Source: Blasia pusilla (lineage: Eukaryota > Marchantiophyta > Marchantiopsida > Blasiales). Taken from it: a stretch of DNA of 64,000 nt. Positions within the stretch are counted from its first letter, which is position 1; each line of letters begins with the position of its first letter. Positions 54,730-64,000 of the stretch are shown here, piece by piece. The translations under genes were made by a program, and so were the position numbers. The stretch spans positions 24,986,001 to 25,050,000 of the forward strand of contig CM114272.1 in assembly GCA_050084515.1 (NCBI GenBank), read 5' to 3'. The notes below the pieces were generated by a model, which was not told the origin of the DNA, ran no database searches, and saw only the letters and a program-made list of their open reading frames with translations.

Positions 54730-57700
54730 TCTTACAAAATGCTATTTTCATTACATATACTCTGCTAAGTGTTTGGCAGCTCCTGCTCTTGCTTCAACAG
54801 CTCCCGGTTGGAAAGCACCTCCTAATCCACCAACTGGTACATCATCACTCATCTCCGATAGCTCCCGATTTCAAGTACTCATCCACGTTCAACTACAACT
54901 ACAACCTTCAACCATTAACATAGTTGTAGAGAGATTGAAGCTACAAAATAGATAATGTGTATGAATCTCTCTAACCACTATGCTTTTCAATTGGTCGAAT
55001 ATATACTCAAGATCTAAGCTAAGGATCTTACTCCCTGCCAAAGAGTACTCAACTCGATTACTCTATGCTATACACTCTATATGTTGCATACTAGAAATGG
55101 GAGGGTTCATCATGGCTTCGAGAAGAGCCTTCAACACGACCTCAAGAGTGAGTTCTTGGCTGAATAGAAAGTAAAATACCTCACCGTGGTGAAGCGATGA
55201 CAAGCGGCTCTTTATCACCTGCAATCATGATAAGAACAACCAACACCCTGAACTGAACCATCCCTTTTCCGGCCCTCGACGATCAACAAGCTAGAAGGCT
55301 CACATTAGTAGCTTAACACAAAGTAGTGCGACAAAGCGCAAAAGAATAGCTTGACCAGCAGTATTGAACCTCTCGACCAATTAGAAAGCGCCTCAAACCT
55401 CATGCATAGGGAGGTGAGCATCAAACACGGCTCAAGTCTGAAGCGACTGTAGTAAAAACAAAACACATGGGCACTACTTTGCTATGAGCAGCAAAAAAGC
55501 ACGGCGTGAATAGGTAGGTGTCTGAGTTTGATGATTTCAATCATGCCACAGTCCTGAGATAGAGAGGAGAGCTTAAGCGCAAGCGCGAATGGGGAGAGCG
55601 GATAACACAAGTGTGACCAGAGAGATTTGCTAGGTGATGACAACAAGAGTGGAGCGGAGAGGAGCAAGGCGCAGAGCAGCATTGCGATTGAAAAAAAAAT
55701 GTGCCACCAATCGGGGTGAGGGGAAGGGGTCGGGGGAAAGTGAGAAAGGGGTCAGAAGGGGTGTTGGCCTGACGGGAGAGATGCCTAGGTGCGGTCTCCG
55801 CCATTGGATGCAATCCTTATGGGGAATCAACGGTGGTGGTAGTGGTGGATCTAACGGACAACTACATATATCTAGCCGTTGGAGATTCATCGTGCGCAGC
55901 CCTTGGGAGTCAGCAAATTTAAGTCACCCCTCCTCAGAACCAGAACTAGTACAAGCTCTCAAGCTCTGTGGAAGACGAATTCCACTCAGGGAGAGGGTGC
56001 TCATGAGTCAGCATCGGCTCTCTATATTAAGTTGCCTCCATATTTTTTGGGTCTATATGTGATGCGCAATCCATGCTCATGGAGTGACTGCCTTCACCAA
56101 CTTGCAACCTACACATTTTGCCATGATTCACGAGCGAGCGGAAATAGCCCCACGGAGGAAAGAGCCGCCAAAAAATTATACAACTTACAAGTGCTAGATG
56201 ACGAGAAAAAAAACTAGGAGTATATGTAAGAGTGGCAATGAAAAATGGATATAGGTGTTTGAGGAGGAACTGAGGAGCATACTCTAAGACACCCTAATCT
56301 ACTCACCTTGCTCCACTCGAGCCAAGGGGCAAGCTCATTTCTGGCTTTGCACAACACCTCATTCATCTTCTTACACTCATTGAAGACCACAAATTTTAAC
56401 TGATAAGGGTTTAATACAATGTTAAACCCTTTTTCTAAAGGGATTGGATTGATAGAATTGGGATGGAGGTCAAAGTAAAAATCTTAATCCAAGCACACAC
56501 GAATCAAGAAAATTCTAGATAAAATTTAGGTTCCTCTTGAATGAAATTGGAGTGGTGAGATTGGAACATGGAACAATTAAGATCGTACAAATCCAATTAA
56601 CCTCTCACGGATGAAAAATGTGTATCTTGATACAAAAATTAAATCTAATGTGGGCAAAACCACATGAACCCAAAATGATGTAGGGGCCATAATAAACCCT
56701 CATATTATTTTGTCCACTTCAAGCAATCATTTGACAAGTCACTAGTGCCAGGAAGTGGCAATAGTACTCGATTCTCTCCTCTCTTAGACCTCATTTCCTC
56801 TCATGAGTGTTGCAACCCATGGATTGATATGCCCCACTAACAAAGCCGTGGTAGCAGTTTTTGATATGAATAGTAGCACTTTTCTTTGGAAGCTTTGAAG
56901 GATCTTGCACAAAGGCCAATAGATTCATCCTCATTGATAACCTCAAAGTGTTGGAGAAAAGTGGTCAATTTTTATAGCTTGGATCTCCAAAGGTGTCTCA
57001 CCAAACTCAACAAGTATCATGCTATTAGGAGTAGTCTTCCTAAGCCCCAAATATGAAGAGTTTCTATGGGGCATCTAGATCTTTGGGCCTAATAAGGATC
57101 TTTATGAGTAGTTGCACAACACTCAATATCTCTATTATTTGGGCTATAAACCAATAGGTCTAGTAGAGCTGAAGAAATCAGTCCAAGAAAAGTGGCCAAA
57201 GGATGTGGCGCTATCATATCTTCATGAACTTTGGGAGATCCACAATATCTGCTTAGACTACCATTTGTAGACTTCGAGTTACATAAGGGAAATTTCCCAA
57301 AGACAAAAAGAGAGAAGATATTGTCTCGACACAAGAATATGATGAAGATCATTATCTTTTTTTTTGCAATTAACATGCGAACATCATACAAAAATTCCTT
57401 GATTCCAAGATCCTACCCTCATGTTAATTGATTTCATGACGAACAAGAAATAGGTCCAGGGTGCTAAATTCTTACATAGATGGGGGAAAGCTAAAGAAAA
57501 TACCATGCATTATAGAGCACATTTTATGTGATCAATAATTACACAATGCTTTACAAGAAGAGATAATGAAATTATACTTGAAATAATCAGCAATACGAAG
57601 CATGTCTCAACTCATTTGAACTTTTACCAAATTTTGCAATATAATCGTTCTTACATTCCATTTGTCCCCATTGAACTTCCTTATCTAATTATTGAAGGTG

Positions 57701-58470
57701 GTAAGAAGACTATCATAAAGTGCAAGTAGGTAACCAAGTAAAGATTGCAATCATGATATCAGGAGTACCAAACATCTGAAATATGGAGTCCACAAAGGAG
57801 TGGGAAATAAGGGCTTACAAGTAATCAATTATTCAAAATTGAGCTTGCTTCCAAATACAAAAGAGGTCTCACGATAAAAAATGAGGAAGTTTTTAACATG
57901 ATAATTGAATCTTAAACTGTAGTCCATGCTTATGCCCCCTTGTTCATTTCACCACGGCTTTTATGTGGCCTTGGTGCTCTCGACTCCTTGAGAATCCCCC
58001 TTGTTCCCATCACCTCTTTTTCCTTGTGCTTTTCGATATTTTATTGCGAGTAATTCCTACAACTCAAAGGGAAAAAGCCCTAAGGGGGCTCCGATGGAAG
58101 GTGGAAACGGGAAAATATGAAGACATGTTTTTGCTTATCGTGAGTGAAGATAATCCTGGATTTAAATTTTGTTCAAAATTAAACAATTCATAAAATTTTA
58201 GACATAGTTAGATATTTTTCAATTAATGTACCTAAATTTGATTTTTTTTTCCTTCCACAAGATATCTTAGTAGCTCTGGATTATTTAATAAAATTGAAAA
58301 TTTCCTCTTATCTTCCTTAATTCAATTCGGGAGTCTTCTTTCACAAACTTTTCTCCAATTGCCGCGAGTTCCTATCAAATATTCAAGGTATGTATAACGA
58401 TACTAGCTCGTGCACGTGCTTTGCTCTGGTGAAAGAAAATTAGCTCGAGAAGACAAAGGCTCGAGTTTCA
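54730..58470. other. Gene-poor stretch
   Basis: No recognised gene. ORFs at 55634-56062 and 55879-56217 (plus) and at 55541-55890 (minus) overlap in a GC-richer patch; none looks like a known family. 56250-58470 is AT-rich with short ORFs only. Confidence 0.45.
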
Positions 58471-58477
58471 AACGAGG

Positions 58478-58702
58478 TTAGTTGGGAGAACAAAACCTGT
58501 CAATCAATTAGAGGCTGAAAAAGACAAGCGTCACCAAGAGGGAAGACATACCATATAAGGTCACTCTCCCATAATAATATAGATTAGTGGGGAGAACAAC
58601 ACTTGTCAATCAATTAGAGGCCGAAATAGATAGGTGTCACAAAGAGGGACCAAGAGCAAAGACACCCCCATGTAAGGGAACTCTCCCATAATAATATAGA
58701 TG
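58478..58702. repeat. 106-bp tandem duplication
   Basis: Two copies, 58478-58583 and 58584-58702, both containing GTCAATCAATTAGAGGC and ending CTCTCCCATAATAATATAGAT. The second has small insertions. The pair lies about 145 bp from the end of the element C LTR. Confidence 0.85.
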
Positions 58703-58846
58703 CTGTAATGGCCGTCGTACTTTACCGAGACCGCCATGTGCGGGCGCGGCGGACGCATCACCGACGCCAAGATTCCACTGTACGATACTCGACTCTTGAG
58801 TTCCGTAATGCTTCCAACCTCTTTTTTTTATTTCATTTGTTGACAG

Positions 58847-59587
58847 TGTCGTGCGCATACATATCGCTACACAACATACATCGCTGGTCACATCTACACC
58901 ACACAACATCGATCTTCCCCACACACGTACAAAAATCAACTCATATATATACATGGATATCACACAACAAAAATAAAGAGTTGTAAAAACGGCACACCCG
59001 GCCTAAAAATCCACTCCTCAATCTACATCGGCATATCAAGCCTCGTCCACCATGTGCTATCAAGGAATCCGGACGCTAGCACCCTAGTCCTATCTCACAC
59101 ACATACAAGGGAGGTGCTCCAACGGCCCAACATGAGAAAGATGGCTTAGGAAAGCCATCTTCTTCTCTTATATAGGGTTGGGAAGAGCCAAAAGGCTCTT
59201 CCCCTAAAAATAGCCCTCCCCTTGGTAACTAGCGCGCACAGGTTACTAGGGGCGGGTGACTTGGTCAACAAGTCACCCGGTTGTAAAAGACCTCAACATG
59301 AAAGTTGTCAGAAACGACGTTCTTGACACAATGGATCTATCCTCAACCTCATCCGACACCGTGGGACAAAGTTACACTCAAGATAGTCCGCTGGCTCCTA
59401 CGCCCTATCCACGATAGATCTCGGCCTATCGGCTATTCAGATGTAACAGTTGTCGTGCGCATACATATCGCTACACAACATACATCGCTGGTCATATCTA
59501 CACCACACAACACCGATCTTCCCCACACACGGGTCGATCTACACATGTACAAAAATCAACTCATACATCTACATGGAGATCACACAA
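58847..59587 (-). repeat. LTR of element C
   Basis: A 741-bp LTR next to the polypurine tract (AGGGGGGCG on the minus strand, 59589-59597). Both ends carry direct copies of 122-137 bp: 58847-58968 and 59451-59587, each starting TGTCGTGCGCATACATATCG on the plus strand. Confidence 0.8.
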
Positions 59588-62303
59588 CCGCCCCCCTAGC
59601 TGGAAGTTGGATCCCACCAACTCCAGATAGAAGATATCACATCTCTTTGACATGACCTACTACCCTATACACATCTCAGAAACATCCATCGTCCCTTGGG
59701 AACCACATCAAGAGGGGGGGTCAGACATGACATATGCCACCCTCAAGAACAACCATCACATACCAACATGGTGGCTGCATCCCTCGCAGATCCGCACAAC
59801 ATATACCTCAAGCCTGCAAGTACCACTGCCAAGCTAAGATCCACCGTCCCATCTACGTTTGGAAGATGACATGGCGCACAATTGCGCATATGATCCTTCC
59901 AAACCATACCATCCCGTCCCTCCAACATGAGGACTCCAATCGGTAATACCTCACGCACACGTAGGATCGTGCGCCCTGCAGTGACATCTAGCGTCGTGGG
60001 TGCCGCATGCTGTAAATATACATAATCTCCAGGATGAAACCTCCTAATCCCTGGACGATAACCTCCTCCATGAATGGTCGCGTATCCCAATGTATCTCTA
60101 TGTTGGGCAATAGCTAAGTTCTCAAAGGCCATAGGCATAACTCTACGAAAAACTTCTGCCCTCTGAGAACATGCTTGTACCCACACATCTAGATCATCAA
60201 GATCTAACACCTCCGCCATGTCAAGTCGAATTGCTGCAGGTAAATCTGGCTCTCTCCCAAAGAGCAAAAAGTATGGTGAAAATGACGCCAAGGATGCGTG
60301 GCGACTAAAGCGATAACCCATAGCCAACCATGGCAACTGTAGGTCCCACTCCCTCAACTGTCCCCGCTGCAAGCCATACTTGCGCAATCCTCTCTTCACC
60401 GTCTGTACCACTCTCTCCGCCAACCCATCCGCCTCAGGATGATCTCAGGACGTGGTGCGGTGATCTATCAACGCCTGATCACACAAGGCTTGAAACTCTC
60501 CCCTGAACTCGATACCCTGGTCAGTCAACACCTCCGCCGGTGCACCAAAGTGACTAAGCACACGATCTAGAAACGCATAAGCTGTTCCCTCGCTTGCCTT
60601 GTCTGGTAGTGCCACCAACTCTATCCACTTGGATCCACAGAGTGCGAGCATCCTTCAATGCTCGCACTCTGTCACATACCATACATCTGGCCACAAACTG
60701 CTGTACCCCAGTATGCATGCCGTGTCACCAATACTGAACCTGGAGTAAGCTGTAAGTACGCTTTACTCCAAAATGTCCCAACTCCTCATGGGCATGTCGC
60801 ACTACACGTGCTTGCTGGGAAGGATGAGGTACCACTCGTATCCTACCATCTCCCCATACCCGCAAAATGTGAGTCCCCTCCCACTTGAACCTCTTGCCTC
60901 TGTGTAGGATCCGATCCCGCTCCCTAGCACTCACTGTACTCGCAATGACGCCAGTGCGTAAGAACTCCAAAACCTCCACGTCGTCATGGATATCACGACC
61001 ACATGTCGCCTCCTCACTAACCTCCGGATCCAAAGACTCATCATCCAACCCCACCACTGGAGTCATCACCTGTGGCTAACGTGCCATAGTCAACCAACAA
61101 AGATAGGCAGATGCATGCCAACCGGGCACAATCTCCTCATCACTCTCTCCGTGCCATCGAGCTCCTGTGTCGTCTCTCTGACTCGGACATGGGTTACGAC
61201 TCAACCCATCCGCATTCTGGTTCAGCCGACCTGGCCTATGAACCACCTCAAACTCATACTCCTATAGTAATAGAGCCCACCTAGCAAGCTTTCCCGTAAG
61301 CTTGTCGGACTCCATCAACCACCTCAACGGCTGATGATCAGTGATAAGTGTAAAAGGGTTGCCGAATAAATAGCACCTGAAATGTGCCACGGCCCACACT
61401 GCAGCCAAGCACTCTCCCTCGTAGGAGCTGTACTTTGCCTCTGCAATGTTGTTTGATCGGCTCGCGTAAGCCACAACAAACTCCCTCTCCTCGTCATCCC
61501 TGTGAGTAAGCACTGCTCCTAGACCCAACATGCTCCAACTGTATGTAATTGGAATGGGCGACCCCTAACCGGTCTCAGAAATGGGTGAGGACGTCAACTG
61601 TCCTGAGCTCCTGAAATGCTCGCTCCTGATCATCTCCCCACAACCAAACCTGATCAAGTCTCGTCAACAAGGTCAAAGTCTTTGCGATCGCACTAAAACC
61701 CTTGATATACTGTCGATAGAAGTTCACCAGTCCAAGAAATGCTCGGACTCGACTCACATCTGTAGGGCGTGGAATCTGCGCAATAGCCTCTATCTTTGTC
61801 TGCTGAACGCCTAACCCACTCGGATATATGGTGTGTCCCAAGTACTCAATCCGCTCCTGAAAGAATCTGCAGTTGCGTGGATGTAACTTCAGTCCATGTA
61901 ACTGCAATCGCCGAAACACCTCCTCCAAGTGTCGCTCATGCTCCTCAAGCGTGGAACTGAAGATAAGAATATCATCTATGTAACATCGTACAAAATCCAA
62001 GCCAGCCAGAATCCTATCCATCACTCTCTGAAACTCTGCAGGCGCGTTCTTCAACCCAAATGGTAAGAACCGCCACTGATACAAGCAATCTCTCCCGAAC
62101 CGATCTATCCCCCACAATGCTGTCTTCTCCTTGTCCTCCAATCTGATAGGAAGATGATGATAGCCAGCATAAAGATCTAAAGTACTGAAGATCTTTGCAT
62201 GCCCTACCGCATCAAAGATCTCCTCAACTGCCTCAACCTGGGCTGCACTACACATAAATCCCATACTGGCGAGATCCTCACCCGGGTCAGGGTAAGAGGT
62301 AGA
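59588..62303 (-). mobile_element. Ty3/gypsy element C, 5'-truncated
   Basis: Minus-strand relative of element A with RT, RNase H, integrase and PHD, but no gag, protease or methyltransferase. Its 5' part is cut within RT at about 62260 and abuts the LTR of element D. Integrase lacks its first catalytic Asp through a deletion near 60655. Confidence 0.83.
59665..61069 (-). pseudogene. Element C integrase, GPY/F-like module and PHD finger
   Basis: Zinc region VRHAHEELGHFGVKRTYSLL near 60760-60810. The deletion near 60655 joins it to KWIELVALPDKASEGTAYA, so the first catalytic Asp is absent. The second Asp (EVLTDQGIEFRGEF) and Glu (GLAERVVQTVKRGL) remain. Next come TILRVREVLPIGVLMLEGRD and the PHD: C-GSARDAATMLV-C-DG-C, a stop, then WHMSCLTPPLDVVPKGRW. 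One of the last two Cys is Phe. The product ends near 59665. Confidence 0.83.
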
Positions 62304-62327
62304 TGTTATGCGAATCCACATCGTCAT
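61262..62327 (-). pseudogene. Element C reverse transcriptase and RNase H
   Basis: RT from motif A onward: IFSTLDLYAGYHHLPIRLED, LYQWRFLPFGLKNAPAEFQR, VRCYIDDILIFSSTLEEHER (catalytic YIDD), IEYLGHTIYPSGL and VRAFLGLVNFYRQYI. A 250-codon frame stays open (62327-61575), then a shift near 61560 leads to RNase H with LGLGAVLTHRDDEE, EAKYSSYEGECLAAVWAV and LITDHQPLRWLMESDKL. The first 20 or so codons (62327-62265) are not RT-like and come from the truncation junction. Confidence 0.88.
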
Positions 62328-62884
62328 ACAACATACATCGCTGACATACCATACTCACATACGTACATAACATAGACGAGAGTATCCACAAACGCAAGTG
62401 TACCACAACTGAAATCCGTGAAAGACCTACTGTCATAAAACACGTTTACAATCACATACAATCGAGCCAAACCCACTCCACGATGGGAGAATATAGGTCG
62501 AAGCTTGCGGAAAACACCATAGCCAAGAGCTCTACTCACTACCAAGGCTAACTCCCAACGCAACAGGCTCAACTCAAAGAACTGACTGTTCTTTGAGTGC
62601 ACTCCACCTTATATCCTCCAACCTAAGAGCGAGCCCTCTTTGTGAAACTCACCCCAATGAGTAACCCCAACCCTATGTATGGAACCGCATCTCTACCAAG
62701 CCACTACGGTCCTACATAAGGAATGGCCTCTACTAGCACACTATACTCTACGACATAATCCGTATGGTCATGACAGCTGTCGTGCGAATCCACATCGTCA
62801 TACAACATACATCGCTGACATATCATACTCACATACGTACATAACATAGACGAGAGTATCCACAAACGCAAGTGTACCACAACT
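62304..62884 (-). repeat. LTR of element D, shared with truncated element C
   Basis: A 581-bp LTR next to a polypurine tract (62885-62893). Its ends carry 107-bp direct copies: 62304-62410 and 62778-62884, both containing GCGAATCCACATCGTCATAC and GAGAGTATCCACAAACGCAA. The outer boundary lies directly against element C. Confidence 0.8.
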
Positions 62885-64000
62885 CGCCCCCCTAACTGGC
62901 GGTTAGGTCCCTCTAACTCCCAGGTAGCCCTATACATCTACTACATGCTATACACCTTCTTGGGTGCCCAAATCAGAAGGCCGGGTGCTAGGTTGCCCCA
63001 TCATTAGTCGCACATCTGTAATCCATATCATGCAAAGATCAAGTCATCTACCTCTCCTAAGTACATCGAGGACAAACCCACCTTCTAGTAGGAACAACAT
63101 CCAAACGTGGAGTCAAACACATCATGTGTCAACCCCTAGAACACCGATCACACACCAACATACGGGCTGCGTTACTAGCAGACCCACACAACATGCACCT
63201 CAAGCTAGCATGTATCATGGCTAAGCTTGGGTCAACAGTACCATCCATATTTGGAAGATGACATGGCGCACAATTACGCACATGGTCCTTCCAAACAACT
63301 CCATCACGACCCTCCAACATGAGAACTCCAGAAGCTAACACCTCACGCACTCGTAAAATAGTGCGCCCTGGCCGTCACATCCAACGTTGTCGGGCAATCT
63401 GCTGCAAATAGACATAGTCCCCACATGGAACCTACAAATTGATGGTCGATAACCTCCGCCCCGAATGGTTGCATACCGCAACGTATCCTTGTGTTGAGCA
63501 ATGGCAAGATTCTCAAAGGTGTTGGCATAACTCTCCGAAAAAGAGCTCGCCCGCCGAGAACACACCCTCATCCACATCTCTCGGGTCATCAAGGTTCACC
63601 ACCTTACTAAACTCCCGACTAATTGCTCGGCAAGTCGGATCTCGACCAGTATAACAGAAAATAAGGTGAGAAGGAAGCCAAGGATGCTTGGCGATCGAAC
63701 ATATACCCCATGGCTAACCATGGAAACCGAATATCCGGTCTCCAAGATGCCCTTCAGAGGCCATACTTGCGCAATGCCCTCTTCACCGCCTCGAACCACA
63801 CGCTCAGCCAAACCATCCGCCTCTGGATGATCTCGAGACGTGGTCCGATGATCAATCAACGCCTTGTCACACAAGACTGAAACTCACCCTGAAACTCTAT
63901 ACCTGGTCGGTCAAGACTTCATTTGGTGCACCAAAATGACTAAGCACTCTATCCAAACGCATACGCCGTTCCTCACTTGCCTTGTCCGGTAATGCCACCA
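62885..64000 (-). mobile_element. Ty3/gypsy element D (3' part, runs off window)
   Basis: Integrase and C-terminus of another family member on the minus strand. The segment around the second Asp (63890-63960), the Glu region near 63790-63815, the GPY/F-like LASGVLMLEGRDGVVWKDH and the PHD (C-GSASNAARMLV-C-DR-C, a stop, then HMMCLTPRLDVVPTRRW and C-PR-C) end near 63057. Several frameshifts. RT and upstream domains would lie beyond 64000. Confidence 0.8.
63057..63592 (-). pseudogene. Element D GPY/F-like module and PHD finger
   Basis: As in A and C, the module after integrase is followed by the finger. All eight zinc-ligand positions are present in D except for a TGA just before the His, which breaks the reading. 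This is the copy with the best-kept second half of the PHD (HMMC and CPRC). Confidence 0.78.

Overview
The window is eukaryotic nuclear DNA from a green-lineage (streptophyte) organism that makes flagellated cells. Genes have GT-AG introns, one ribosomal protein gene (eL6) and one axonemal gene (CFAP61) are present, and a 48-nt piece of 5.8S rRNA has the green-plant/charophyte form. The Ty1/copia, Ty3/gypsy, MULE and Helitron load is typical of plants. A charophyte alga, bryophyte, lycophyte or fern fits; flowering plants lack CFAP61 because they lack motile sperm. The species call is inference.

Layout. 1-982 (+): the last four exons of eL6/RPL6. 1371-30948 (-): a complete 16-exon model of CFAP61, convergent with RPL6. 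All exon phases agree and the CDS sums to 4446 nt (about 1481 aa). Its intron 9 (8310-25866, 17.6 kb) holds a tRNA-Gly(GCC) gene and two head-to-tail Ty3/gypsy elements: A (about 9.8-18.43 kb) and the more decayed B (about 18.43-25.3 kb). 31-33.1 kb is a GC/CpG-rich upstream region. 33.1-40.7 kb is a decayed MULE-type transposon split by a Ty1/copia element with two LTRs (33803-38856, minus). 43-45 kb holds a decayed spliced gene containing the 5.8S rRNA fragment. 46.3-52.6 kb has a minus-strand Helitron (48.4-51.3 kb) flanked by two related coiled-coil ORF remnants. 54.15-54.73 kb is an isolated LTR of the A family. 58.8-64 kb has two more A-family elements on the minus strand (C, truncated, and D, running off the window).

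Most unusual content. The A/B/C/D elements are a non-standard Ty3/gypsy family. Between protease and reverse transcriptase, element A carries a cytosine-C5 DNA methyltransferase-like domain (motifs I, IV, VI and VIII in canonical order, DNMT3-like). The homologous segment sits in the same place in element B. In all four copies the polyprotein ends, after integrase, in a PHD-type zinc finger. A mobile element carrying both a DNA-methylation writer-like domain and a likely histone-reader domain is the best candidate here for an undescribed system. All copies are inactivated by stops, frameshifts or deletions. Their LTRs have an odd duplicated-end structure, and copy B shows CpG decay as expected for methylated DNA.
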